A stretch of DNA of 21,099 nt from Betaproteobacteria bacterium (GTDB taxonomy: Bacteria; Pseudomonadota; Gammaproteobacteria; Burkholderiales; Burkholderiaceae_C): NCBI GenBank assembly GCA_005882155.1, contig VBCQ01000017.1, positions 1 through 21,099 of the forward strand, written 5' to 3'. Under the pieces are notes generated by a model. It searched no databases. It saw only the letters and a list, made by a program, of their open reading frames with translations, and was not told the DNA's origin. The position numbers and the translations under genes were made by a program. This document shows positions 7,046-14,748 of this stretch, one piece after another. Within the stretch, counting starts at the first letter, position 1. Every line of letters starts with the position of its first letter.

Positions 7046-7912
7046 TCATTGGCCTCGCAGCTGCGCGCTGCTGCCGATGCGCTTGCCGGCATCCGCGCTC
7101 CACACCACGCGATCGTCGACGGCATACAGCCAGCACGGCTTGCCTTCTTTCGCGCAGCGGTCCAGCGCCTTGGTCATCGCATCAGGATCATTCCAGAAGA
7201 AGCGCCAGCCGCCGCTCTCGTAAACGACGAACGCCTTCGGCGACGGCAGCGTGAGGTAGTGGCGGTAGCGGGCTTTGCCCTCGTCGCGCAACGGCACTGC
7301 GTCGGCATCGTTGGCGGCGGCGAAACCGGTCGCTGCGGGAACGGCCTCATGATGCGACTCGGCACTGCCTTCCTCGCCGCCGCGCTGCGGCGCAGCATTC
7401 TTGACGGCGGCTGCCGGCGCCGGTTTCGCCGTGGCAACCGGCACCGACTTGGCAGCCCGCCCCTGCAAGTCGACCAGCGCCTTCGTGATGCCGGCATGGC
7501 ATTCGAACTGGACCGGGCTGCCCATGACCGAGCCGCGGTGGTTGCTGACGACGCCGACGAGTGCGCTGCCGCCGCTTTGCCGAACGGCTCTCACCATGTC
7601 GGCGAGCGCCAGGCGAAACGCCTGCTGGCAGGCCTCTTCGTCGGACAGACGGATTTCCCTGTTGAAGGAGTAGCCCACATGCGGCTTGACGGCACCATGG
7701 CCTTCGACGACCAGTTCGTTGCCTTCGGGCTCGCTGTGGCCGAAGCGCAGCGCGACGCCCGATCCGAGCAGCTGACGGGTGGCGGCTTGCTTGAGCACCG
7801 GCTCGATCGGCAGCAGCAGCATCGTGTCGCGCGCTTGCGCGAGCGATACGCACGCGAGCATCGCGAGGCCGACGACGAGCTCGCGGCAGAGCATTCGAGT
7901 ATTTCGATTCAT
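7046..7912 (-). CDS. Exported hypothetical protein with excinuclease-subunit-like (misnamed) domain
   Basis: This 288-residue protein has a Sec signal peptide: a basic N-terminus, a hydrophobic core (LVVGLAMLACVSL) and a likely cleavage after AQA27. The mature N-terminus ARDTMLLLPIEPVL, the middle LSDEEACQQAFRLALADM and a later ECHAGI resemble a family of small periplasmic proteins often misannotated as an excinuclease ATPase subunit; nothing here suggests DNA repair. An Ala/Pro-rich linker (about 165-220) leads to a C-terminal segment, which I do not recognise, rich in aromatic residues and with a Cys pair (DRCAKEGKPCWLY). The start at 7912 is chosen for the signal peptide; GGAG lies 11-12 nt upstream. 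It sits between mccB and the dinB-like gene, so it is probably cotranscribed. Similarity to the periplasmic family is from memory of motifs and is moderate. Confidence 0.85.
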   Translation of the reverse strand: MNRNTRMLCRELVVGLAMLACVSLAQARDTMLLLPIEPVLKQAATRQLLGSGVALRFGHSEPEGNELVVEGHGAVKPHVGYSFNREIRLSDEEACQQAFRLALADMVRAVRQSGGSALVGVVSNHRGSVMGSPVQFECHAGITKALVDLQGRAAKSVPVATAKPAPAAAVKNAAPQRGGEEGSAESHHEAVPAATGFAAANDADAVPLRDEGKARYRHYLTLPSPKAFVVYESGGWRFFWNDPDAMTKALDRCAKEGKPCWLYAVDDRVVWSADAGKRIGSSAQLRGQ

Positions 7913-7943
7913 GGGCAAAGGTTCTCCTAGATAGGTCGATCGG

Positions 7944-9551
7944 TCACATCCGAAAGACACCGAACTTTGCCTCAGAAATCGGCGCGTTAAGGCTCGCACT
8001 GATCGCCAGCGCGAGCACGCGGCGCGTGTCCGTGGGATCGATCACGCCGTCGTCCCACAGCCGCGCGCTCGCGTAGTACGGATGCGACTGGTGCTCGAAC
8101 TGGTCGAGGATGGGCTGCTTGAACGCCGCTTCTTCTTCGCTCGACCAGGTGCCGCCCTTGGCCTCGATGCCGTCGCGCCGCACGGTGGCCAGCACGCTCG
8201 CCGCCTGCTCACCGCCCATCACGCTGATGCGCGCATTCGGCCACATCCACAGCATTCGCGGCGAATAGGCGCGCCCGCACATGCCGTAGTTGCCGGCACC
8301 GAAGCTGCCGCCGATGATCACGGTGAACTTCGGTACGTTGGCGGTCGACACCGCGGTGACCATCTTCGCGCCGTGCTTGGCGATGCCTTCGCTCTCGTAC
8401 TTGCGCCCGACCATGAAGCCGGTGATGTTCTGCAGGAAGACGAGCGGGATCTTGCGCTGGCAACACAGCTCGATGAAGTGCGCGCCCTTTAGCGCCGACT
8501 CGGAAAACAGCACGCCGTTGTTGGCGACGATGCCCACCGGCATGCCTTCGATGTGCGCGAATCCGGTCACGAGCGTGGTGCCATAGCGCGCCTTGAATTC
8601 CTCGAACTCGGATGCGTCGACGATGCGGGCGATGATTTCGCGCACATCGAAGGGCTTTCGAGTGTCGGTCGGGATGATGCCGTGCAGCTCGCTCGAATCG
8701 AACAGCGGCGCGCGCGGCGCGACGCAGCGCAGTGGCATCTCCTTGCGCCAATTCAGGTGTGCAATCGCGGTGCGCGCGATTGCGAGCGCATGGGTGTCGT
8801 TCTGCGCCAGATGGTCGGCGACGCCCGACAGCCGGGTGTGCACGTCGCCGCCGCCGAGGTCCTCGGCGCTGACGACTTCGCCGATCGCAGCCTTCACCAG
8901 CGGCGGGCCGGCGAGAAAGATCGTGCCCTGGTTCTTCACGATGATCGACTCGTCGCTCATCGCCGGCATGTAGGCGCCGCCCGCCGTGCACGAGCCCATC
9001 ACGACGGCGATCTGCGGAATGCCCTGCGCGCTCATCTGCGCCTGGTTGAAGAAGATGCGGCCGAAGTGGTCGCGGTCGGGAAACACATCGTCCTGGTTCG
9101 GCAAGTTGGCGCCGCCCGAGTCGACGAGGTAAATGCACGGCAGGCAGTTCTGCTGCGCGATCTCTTGTGCGCGCAGGTGCTTCTTGACCGTCATCGGGTA
9201 GTAAGTGCCGCCCTTCACCGTCGCGTCGTTGCAGACCACCATGCAGTCGACGCCCGCGACGCGGCCGATGCCGGCGATCAGCCCAGCGCCGGGCGCATCG
9301 TTGTTGTACATGTCGAGCGCGGCGAGCGGCGCGATCTCGAGGAACGGCGTGTCGGGGTCGAGCAGCATCTCGACGCGGTCGCGCGGCAGCAACTTGCCAC
9401 GCGCAAGATGCTTCGCGCGCGGGCCCTCGCCGCCGCCTTGGGCGATGCGCGCCAGCTTGGCGTTGAGGTCGTCGACCAGGGCGCGCATCGCGGCGGCATG
9501 GGCCTTGAACTCCTCGCTGCGCGGGTTCAGCTTGGACGCAAGCGTCGGCAT
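7944..9551 (-). CDS. mccB: 3-methylcrotonyl-CoA carboxylase, carboxyltransferase beta subunit
   Basis: This 535-residue carboxyltransferase moves the carboxyl group from biotin on MccA to 3-methylcrotonyl-CoA (also liuB). It has the two crotonase-like halves of acyl-CoA carboxylase beta subunits. The N-domain contains KGGTYYPMTVKKHLRAQEIA and CLPCIYLVDSGGANLPNQ, typical of MCC rather than propionyl-CoA carboxylase, with MGSCTAGGAYMPAMSDE for biotin/CoA binding. The C-domain has NITGFMVGRKYE and GSFGAGNYGMCGRAYSPR. Length is normal. The ATG at 9551 is preceded by AGGAGA at close spacing, and the upstream region 9552-9678 is shared with the divergent AraC-type regulator. It is the first gene of a minus-strand run mccB, exported protein, dinB-like, liuC, mccA. 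Confidence 0.97.
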   Translation of the reverse strand: MPTLASKLNPRSEEFKAHAAAMRALVDDLNAKLARIAQGGGEGPRAKHLARGKLLPRDRVEMLLDPDTPFLEIAPLAALDMYNNDAPGAGLIAGIGRVAGVDCMVVCNDATVKGGTYYPMTVKKHLRAQEIAQQNCLPCIYLVDSGGANLPNQDDVFPDRDHFGRIFFNQAQMSAQGIPQIAVVMGSCTAGGAYMPAMSDESIIVKNQGTIFLAGPPLVKAAIGEVVSAEDLGGGDVHTRLSGVADHLAQNDTHALAIARTAIAHLNWRKEMPLRCVAPRAPLFDSSELHGIIPTDTRKPFDVREIIARIVDASEFEEFKARYGTTLVTGFAHIEGMPVGIVANNGVLFSESALKGAHFIELCCQRKIPLVFLQNITGFMVGRKYESEGIAKHGAKMVTAVSTANVPKFTVIIGGSFGAGNYGMCGRAYSPRMLWMWPNARISVMGGEQAASVLATVRRDGIEAKGGTWSSEEEAAFKQPILDQFEHQSHPYYASARLWDDGVIDPTDTRRVLALAISASLNAPISEAKFGVFRM

Positions 9552-9590
9552 CTCGTCTCCTGTTTCTGTTCGCAGCGAGCCTTCACCCTA

Positions 9591-9611
9591 CCCTCTCGCA
9601 GAGGGAGAGGG
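9591..9611. repeat. REP-like palindrome CCCTCTC/GAGAGGG in the mccB-araC intergenic region
   Basis: Arms 9591-9597 and 9605-9611 are perfect 7-bp inverted copies around a 7-nt loop. It lies between the divergent mccB and AraC-family genes, about 40 bp from the mccB start. It is the second copy of the element seen at 5683-5703. It probably belongs to a dispersed palindromic repeat family and, in this place, could be in the promoter or 5' leader of mccB. Confidence 0.6.
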
Positions 9612-9678
9612 AAATATAAGCTGCAAGCGCGTCACGCCGGCTGCCACCATGGTTGCAAATCGTGCCAGACTTGCCGCG

Positions 9679-10698
9679 ATGAAATCGACAAGCCGGCCGG
9701 TCGCCGCCACGCCGATGGCGTTCGTCCGCGCCATCATGCTCGGCTACGAGAAGTACGGCGTCGATCCGTCGGAGGCGCTGCGGCAGGCACAAATCACGCC
9801 AGCCCAGCTGCGCAAGCCCGACGCCCGGATCACCGCGGCGCAGATGGAAACGATCTCCGGCGTAGCAATGCGCGAGCTCGACGACGAAGCGCTCGGCTGG
9901 TTCTCACGCAAGCTGCCTTGGGGCAGCTACGGCATGCTGTGCCGGGCGTCGATCACCGCACCGAACCTCGGCGTGGCGCTCAAGCGCTGGTGCCGCCATC
10001 ACCGGCTGCTGACCGACGACATCGGCCTGAGTCTCAGCGTCGCCGGCGACGTCGCGCACTACGCGATCGCGGAGCAGCGCCGGCTCGGTGCGCTGCGCGA
10101 GTTCTGCCTCGTGACGAGCCTGCGCTCCGTCCACGGCTTCGCCTGCTGGGCCATCGACTCGCGCATCCCGCTGCGCGAGACGAGCTTTCCATTCGCCGCG
10201 CCGCCGCATCACGGCGTCTATCCGCTGCTGTTTCCGGGGCCGGTGTTCTTCAGCGCTGCCGGCGCCGGCTTCAGCTTCGATGCCCAGTACCTCGCGCTGC
10301 CGCTGCGCCGCGACGAGCGCGCGCTGCGCACGATGCTGCAACGCGCGCTGCCGCTGACCGTGCTGCAGTACCGGCGCGACCGCTTGCTGGTGCAACGGGT
10401 TCGCGAGCTGCTGCGGCAGCGCGCGAGCGAACTCACGACCGCCGACGCGCTCAGCCACGCACTGCATGTCTCCACCCGCACGCTGCATCGCCAGCTGAGC
10501 GACGAAGGCGCGGCGCTGCAGAACTTGAAGGACGAGGTGCGGCGCGACGAAGCCATCGCGCAGCTGTGCCGCAGCACGAAGTCGATCAAGCAGATCGCAC
10601 TCACCGTCGGCTTCGGCAACGAGAAGAGCTTTGCGCGCGCCTTCAAGCAGTGGACGGGCGCGTCGCCGAGCGAATACCGGCGCAGCGCGCCCGCCTGA
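9679..10698 (+). CDS. AraC-family transcriptional regulator
   Basis: This DNA-binding regulator of 339 residues has the N-terminal arabinose-binding-like domain seen in OruR/ArgR-type AraC proteins (from about AFVRAIMLGYEKYGVDPSEAL) and a C-terminal double helix-turn-helix. The second helix-turn-helix segment reads SIKQIALTVGFGNEKSFARAFKQWTG and ends in SPSEYRR, the classic AraC signature. The start is uncertain: ATG 9679 is chosen, ATG 9649 adds 10 residues, and ATG 9715 begins at the conserved MAFVRAI; none has a good Shine-Dalgarno. It diverges from mccB, so it is a candidate regulator of the leucine operon. This is a positional inference, because known liu regulators are of MerR (LiuR) or TetR (LiuQ) type. 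Confidence 0.93.
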   Translation: MKSTSRPVAATPMAFVRAIMLGYEKYGVDPSEALRQAQITPAQLRKPDARITAAQMETISGVAMRELDDEALGWFSRKLPWGSYGMLCRASITAPNLGVALKRWCRHHRLLTDDIGLSLSVAGDVAHYAIAEQRRLGALREFCLVTSLRSVHGFACWAIDSRIPLRETSFPFAAPPHHGVYPLLFPGPVFFSAAGAGFSFDAQYLALPLRRDERALRTMLQRALPLTVLQYRRDRLLVQRVRELLRQRASELTTADALSHALHVSTRTLHRQLSDEGAALQNLKDEVRRDEAIAQLCRSTKSIKQIALTVGFGNEKSFARAFKQWTGASPSEYRRSAPA

Positions 10699-10738
10699 TC
10701 CGCAGGCTCAGGCAGGGCTGCGACAAGATGCCGGCGAT

Positions 10739-11734
10739 TCACTGGCTCACGCCGGTCATCCAGGCCTTGCGGATCTGCCGTCCGCAAAACACCGACGCGA
10801 AGCCGGCACCCGAGCCCGAGAGGTCGTGGCGCGCGACGACGCCGTAGTAGCTGCGGCTCGCGTCGATCCATGGATAAAAGCCGAACGCACCTGCACTGCT
10901 GAACGCGCCGTCGCCGACCACCGGATCGTCTTCGACCCAGTGGCCGATCGAGTAATGCCAGCTCTCGGCGCTCGGCACCGGCGTGCCGACCGCCTGGCCC
11001 GCCGGGCAGGTCAACGGGTTGGTGCAGACGGCGTGCGAGCCGAGCATCGTCGCCATCTTGAGGTCAGCGCCGAGCAGCTTGCGCAGGAAGCGGGCGTAGT
11101 CGGCGGCCGTGCTGACGACGCCGCCGGCAGGCTGCGGTTGGCTGTACGCGAGCCCCACATCGCTGCCGAGCTGCGAGCGGAGCTCGACGGCCAGGCTCGC
11201 GCTGTCGAGTGCGCCGAGGCCGATGACGCTGGCGTGCTTCTGCATGTGGCCGCCGCCGTAGTCGAAGCGCCCGTCAGTCGCATCCGAATGCACGCCGTTG
11301 TCGAGGTAATTCACGCAGCTGTCGACTGTTTGGCCGGGCAGGCAGCTCGTGAAGTTGGTGTAGCCGCTGCGAAAGGTCAGAAATTTGATGTCGCTGTCGC
11401 TGAGCGCCGCGTTCTGCTTTTGCACGACGTAGCTGCTGTACAGCCACTTCGATGCCGACGCGATGCTCATCGGCGTCGCCGCGGTGTAAACCGCTGTGCC
11501 GCTTGCGCCGTTGACCGAGCCAGTGGCCAGCGCCGCACTGCGGTCGCCGATCTCCCAATAGAACGGCCGGATGGGGCCGCAGGCGTTGCTGCTGCTTTGT
11601 GCGGTGATGGTGGCTGCCGCGGCGCGCTGGGCATCGGTCAGCGCGGGCGTGCCGCCATCGCCGCCTGCACCGCCTCCGCCGCAGGCTGTGAGAAGGACGC
11701 CGATCGATGCGGCCGCGACGAAGGAGTTTTTCAT
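10739..11734 (-). CDS. Lipoprotein with beta-lactamase-like (class C/S12) serine hydrolase fold
   Basis: This 331-residue secreted protein has a lipobox LTAC (lipidated C18) followed by a Gly-rich tether, which suggests a membrane-anchored periplasmic or outer-membrane protein. S93-A94-S95-K96 is an SxxK nucleophile motif in the expected N-terminal position. PAGGVVSTAADYARFLRKLL is characteristic of class C beta-lactamase/esterase-like (S12) proteins. The expected Tyr-x-Asn motif appears as Y159-G-G, so the third residue is not Asn. Several Cys pairs may form disulfides. The start at 11734 gives a proper signal peptide; an ATG at 11782 would add 16 residues and spoil it. The gene is convergent with the AraC gene. 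Activity may be an esterase, a DD-peptidase or none; substrate unknown. Confidence 0.82.
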   Translation of the reverse strand: MKNSFVAAASIGVLLTACGGGGAGGDGGTPALTDAQRAAAATITAQSSSNACGPIRPFYWEIGDRSAALATGSVNGASGTAVYTAATPMSIASASKWLYSSYVVQKQNAALSDSDIKFLTFRSGYTNFTSCLPGQTVDSCVNYLDNGVHSDATDGRFDYGGGHMQKHASVIGLGALDSASLAVELRSQLGSDVGLAYSQPQPAGGVVSTAADYARFLRKLLGADLKMATMLGSHAVCTNPLTCPAGQAVGTPVPSAESWHYSIGHWVEDDPVVGDGAFSSAGAFGFYPWIDASRSYYGVVARHDLSGSGAGFASVFCGRQIRKAWMTGVSQ

Positions 11735-11891
11735 CGCGGCGATTCTTGATTGCAGATGTAAAGCGAATGTGAACCGCGACACAAATTCTCGTTGCGAACT
11801 GCCGACATATCCCTCAAAAGCGGGATAGCGGCGAGTTGCGAAGTGAACTGCAATTGCGTTGTGCCGTCAGCAGTTTCGTGAGGAGTTGATC

Positions 11892-12053
11892 ATGCGTTTA
11901 AGCAGCCCCATGTCAGCGCCGAGTTTCAGTCGACCCGCCGGGCCCGAGTTTCGCCGTTCGCGCATGCGTGCACCGTCGCGCTTGCCGACGATCGTCCCGA
12001 CGCAGTCTTCGTACTTCCAGCGTTTGCTCTGGTTCTTCGGTTTCGGTCGCTGA
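11892..12053 (+). CDS. Small basic hypothetical protein
   Basis: This 53-residue frame starts at ATG 11892 behind a strong AGGAG at 7 nt spacing, the best evidence that it is translated. It is rich in Arg, Ser and Pro and ends in YFQRLLWFFGFGR, an aromatic, basic tail that could be amphipathic or membrane-associated. I recognise no family. It lies between the divergent serine-hydrolase lipoprotein and the DD-endopeptidase gene, 165 bp upstream of the latter on the same strand. Coding bias cannot be judged well at this length, and chance cannot be excluded. Confidence 0.42.
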   Translation: MRLSSPMSAPSFSRPAGPEFRRSRMRAPSRLPTIVPTQSSYFQRLLWFFGFGR

Positions 12054-12180
12054 TCGACTGAACACCCCGCCGCGGCACTGATCGCGGCACATCTCGCCCC
12101 CACCGCGGCATTCTGTCGCGCGCTTGCCTCTCCCTGCACTGAAGCTGTCGGCCCATCGGCCGAAAACCCCCTGAATAGGT

Positions 12181-12196
12181 CATCGCGCTCGCGATG
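12181..12196. repeat. 7-bp inverted repeat CATCGCG/CGCGATG upstream of the DD-endopeptidase gene
   Basis: Perfect arms 12181-12187 and 12190-12196 flank a 2-bp spacer, 23 bp before the start codon of the S11 peptidase gene. It may be an operator dyad or a leader hairpin. In sequence this rich in CG it could be chance. Confidence 0.35.
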
Positions 12197-12218
12197 CACT
12201 TCGGGTGAATATTCAGCC

Positions 12219-13181
12219 ATGCTCAGGGTCCTCTCCATCGCCGTTGCTCTGTTGCTCGCCTGCTCCGCCGGCCGCGCAGAGATCACGTTCGGCTCGGCGC
12301 ACGCGATCGTCGTCGACGAGACGACCGGCGAAGTGCTGCTGCAAAAAGACGGCGGCACGGCGGCCCCGATCGCGTCGCTGACGAAGCTGATGACCGCGAT
12401 GGTCGTGCTCGACGCGCAGCAGGACACGAGCGAGAAGCTGCGCATCGCTGCGGCCGACATGGACCGGCTGAAGCACACACGTGGCGGCGTTCCGCTGGGC
12501 GCGGTCGTGTCGCGCGGCACCTTGCTCGAGCTTGCGCTGCTCGCATCGGACAACCATGCCGCATCGGCATTGGCACGCCACCATCCGGGCGGCATCGAGG
12601 CGTTCAATGCCGCGGTTCAACAGAAGATCGTCGCGCTCGGACTCGAGAACACGTCGATCGAGGAGCCGACCGGTCTGTCGCCGAACAACCGCTCGAGCGC
12701 GCAAGACATGGTCAAGGTGCTGCGCGCCGCAACGAGCTACCCCGAGATCGCGCGCATCACGAGCTTGCGCAGGCACGCCGTCGTCGTCAACGGCCATCGC
12801 TGGGCGGTGCGCAACACCAACGGCCTGGTCGGGTCGCAGGGCTGGACGATTCTGCTGTCGAAGACCGGCTTCACCAACGAAGCCGGACGCTGCCTGAGCA
12901 TGCGCGTGCAGGCCGCCGGCCGCACCGTGATGGTCGTGCTGATGGGTGCGGTCGGCTCGTCGGATCGCGCGCTCGATGCACTGAACATCCGCCGCTGGCT
13001 GAGCGGCGAAGCGCCGGTCGCGACGCGCGCCGACAAGGCGCATTCGCGCCTGATGGCCAATCGCAAGCGCAGCGCGCAGACACCGATCGTCGAGACGACG
13101 AGCGAGATCGTCGTTCCGCCGACGCCGAGCTTCGTCGACCCGGGCAGCGAAACGCCGCCGTACGACGACATCGAAACCTGA
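12219..13181 (+). CDS. pbpG: D-alanyl-D-alanine endopeptidase (PbpG-type, peptidase family S11)
   Basis: This 320-residue periplasmic penicillin-binding protein of low molecular mass is expected to cleave DD-crosslinks in peptidoglycan, as E. coli PBP7 does. It has a signal peptide ending near GRA20 and all three penicilloyl-serine motifs: S53-L-T-K56 (SxxK), S110-D-N112 (SxN) and K215-T-G217 (KTG). The segment EEPTGLSPNNRSSAQDM is typical of the PbpG branch. The C-terminal 50 residues form a Pro/Thr/Ser-rich tail without recognised domain. ATG 12219 has no strong Shine-Dalgarno. A paralogue with very similar sequence but an internal stop lies at 18673-19491. Carboxypeptidase versus endopeptidase activity is assigned from branch similarity only. 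Confidence 0.92.
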   Translation: MLRVLSIAVALLLACSAGRAEITFGSAHAIVVDETTGEVLLQKDGGTAAPIASLTKLMTAMVVLDAQQDTSEKLRIAAADMDRLKHTRGGVPLGAVVSRGTLLELALLASDNHAASALARHHPGGIEAFNAAVQQKIVALGLENTSIEEPTGLSPNNRSSAQDMVKVLRAATSYPEIARITSLRRHAVVVNGHRWAVRNTNGLVGSQGWTILLSKTGFTNEAGRCLSMRVQAAGRTVMVVLMGAVGSSDRALDALNIRRWLSGEAPVATRADKAHSRLMANRKRSAQTPIVETTSEIVVPPTPSFVDPGSETPPYDDIET

Positions 13182-13310
13182 GTCGGATCGCTGCGCAACG
13201 GCGGCGTGGAGCGTGATTCGGTCACGAAGCCGACAGTTACCGATCCTCACAGGTCGCCACCTCGCTCGACAATGACCCGCAGCAGTCGATGCCGCGAGTC
13301 ACAGGTTCGA

Positions 13311-13380
13311 ATGCACACACGTTCGGTAGATCGGCCTGCTGGTCACCACGCTGCTGGCGCTGCTGTGGAACCGCTACGGC
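13311..13380 (+). other. Displaced N-terminal part (transmembrane helix) of the GGDEF gene
   Basis: Immediately upstream of the ATG at 13381, and in its frame, codons 13330-13380 encode IGLLVTTLLALLWNRYG, a convincing membrane helix. It is cut from any start by TAG at 13327-13329, and no ATG, GTG or TTG exists in that frame back to TGA at 13273. An ATG at 13311 with AGG about 5 nt upstream opens in another frame and runs over the same place. Removing one base between about 13321 and 13329 would join that ATG to the helix. I read this as a one-base frameshift, either a mutation or a sequence error. Confidence 0.65.
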
Positions 13381-14592
13381 ATGAACTCGGTGCTCGAGAT
13401 CTCGGCCGCATCGGTCCAGGACATCGTCGCGCTCGACGACCGAGATGCCGGCGGCCACAGCGTGGCCAGCGTCGCGCGCGACGACGGCAAGCTGGTGCTC
13501 GACTGCACGATCGGCGAAGCGGCCGAGCCGATCTGCGAAATGGCGATTCGATTGAAGAACCCGCCGGCCGGAATCGATCTGTCGCGCTACGACACGCTGC
13601 TTCTCGCGCTGCGCTACGACGCGCCACCGGGGCAGCCGCTGCGCTTTCTGATCCGCAATTTCAACCCGGCGTATTCGAACCCCAGCGACCACGCGTCGAT
13701 GAAGGTCGAGGAAATCGTTTTCGACCCGCGCCGCTCGCGCCAGCCGCTCGAGGTGCGCCTGTCGCAATTCGCCGTCGCGTCGTGGTGGAGCAGCGAGCGG
13801 CATTTGCCGGTCCGCTATGCCGGCACCGAGTTCGACAATGTGCCGGTGCTCTCGATCGCCACCGGCGAGAACCCGGCGCGCGGCGTCTATCGAGTCGCCC
13901 TCGAGCGCATCGAGTTCCACGGCAAGCTGGTGCCGACCGACACCTTCCGGCTCGCCGTGATCGGCGTCTGGGTGCTGTTCATCCTCGTCCATCTCGCGAT
14001 CGACAGCGCGGCGACGCGGCGCCAGCTGCTCTTGAGCGCACGCTCGCAGGCATCGCTGCGCCGGCTCAACGCGGCCTTGCGCGTGCAGACGCAAAGCGTC
14101 GCCAAGCTCGCCTGCCTCGACCCGCTGACTGGCATCTTGAATCGCAACGGCCTCGCCGAAGAGCTGGTGCGCCTGGCCAATGACGAGAGCGATCCGCTGT
14201 TTCCGCTGTCGCTCGTCTTTCTCGACATCGACCACTTCAAGCGAATCAACGACCGCTACGGCCACAACACCGGCGACGAGGTGATCAAGAACGTCGTCAA
14301 CATCGTCAAAGACAACATCCAGAAGCGCGACCTGTTTGCGCGCTGGGGCGGCGAAGAGTTTCTGCTCGTATTCCCCGGCACGCAGGCCTCGGAAGCGCGC
14401 CTGATTGCCGAGCGGCTGCGCGAGCTGATCGCCGAAGACGAGCCGGCATCGGGCCTGCGGGTGACGAGCAGCTTCGGTGTCGCCGAATGGCTGCCCGGCG
14501 AGGAGCTGACCCAGAGCATTGCGCGCGCCGACAGCGCGATGTACCGCGCCAAGGAGCTTGGGCGCAATCGGGTCGAGACGGAGCCGGCCTAG
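13381..14592 (+). CDS. Membrane-anchored GGDEF protein, probable diguanylate cyclase (N-terminus disrupted)
   Basis: The 403-residue open frame encodes an extracytoplasmic sensor-like domain (about 10-185, no family recognised), a membrane helix (about 190-208, LAVIGVWVLFILVHLAI), a short coiled segment, and a GGDEF domain with R-W-G323-G-E-E-F327 and DIDHFKRINDRYGH (282-295). This suggests synthesis of cyclic di-GMP in response to a periplasmic signal. The product inhibition site RxxD is replaced by Q314-x-x-D317, so feedback may be absent. With the first membrane helix lost by the lesion at 13321-13329, the protein starting at ATG 13381 has no export anchor and would be mis-oriented. It follows the DD-endopeptidase gene by about 200 bp on the same strand. 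The start has no Shine-Dalgarno and is probably not the native one. Confidence 0.85.
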   Translation: MNSVLEISAASVQDIVALDDRDAGGHSVASVARDDGKLVLDCTIGEAAEPICEMAIRLKNPPAGIDLSRYDTLLLALRYDAPPGQPLRFLIRNFNPAYSNPSDHASMKVEEIVFDPRRSRQPLEVRLSQFAVASWWSSERHLPVRYAGTEFDNVPVLSIATGENPARGVYRVALERIEFHGKLVPTDTFRLAVIGVWVLFILVHLAIDSAATRRQLLLSARSQASLRRLNAALRVQTQSVAKLACLDPLTGILNRNGLAEELVRLANDESDPLFPLSLVFLDIDHFKRINDRYGHNTGDEVIKNVVNIVKDNIQKRDLFARWGGEEFLLVFPGTQASEARLIAERLRELIAEDEPASGLRVTSSFGVAEWLPGEELTQSIARADSAMYRAKELGRNRVETEPA

Positions 14593-14625
14593 TTAGTTAG
14601 CTTCCAGCACGAAACTGAACGTGGC

Positions 14626-14748
14626 TCAGATCACGCTTTGCGCCACCAGGGTGAGAGCGAAGGCGCAGGCGGCGAAGACGACCAGCACCCAGTTCGGCAG
14701 GAAGCCGTGCGGAGCGTGGACGTGGCGGTGACGGTGTTTGTCAGTCAT
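14626..14748 (-). CDS. 40-residue His-rich single-pass membrane protein
   Basis: This very short protein has an N-terminal segment KHRHRHVHAPHG with six histidines, then PNWVLVVFAACAFALTLVAQ, one clear transmembrane helix. It starts at ATG 14748 with CCGGAA 6-7 nt upstream; the frame extends further up to 14844, but those residues lack character. It lies between the 3' ends of the GGDEF gene (opposite strand) and the EAL gene (same strand), 106 bp downstream of the latter. The helix and His cluster make a real small membrane protein likely. A metal-binding or regulatory role is a guess, and no family is recognised. Confidence 0.55.
   Translation of the reverse strand: MTDKHRHRHVHAPHGFLPNWVLVVFAACAFALTLVAQSVI

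Noticed and set aside
8553..10847. A very long plus-strand open frame across mccB and the AraC gene.
   Set aside because: It is antisense to mccB and out of frame with the AraC gene. Its Arg/Ala/His-rich composition is that of shadow translation in high-GC DNA.
12071..12110. Three copies of CGCGGCA upstream of the DD-endopeptidase as regulator boxes.
   Set aside because: The heptamer is all common GC-rich words, spacing is irregular (12 and 21 bp), and chance explains it well.
13295..13320. GGTTCGAATGC resembles the T-arm of a tRNA.
   Set aside because: The flanking five bases on each side do not pair, and no acceptor, D or anticodon stems fit upstream.
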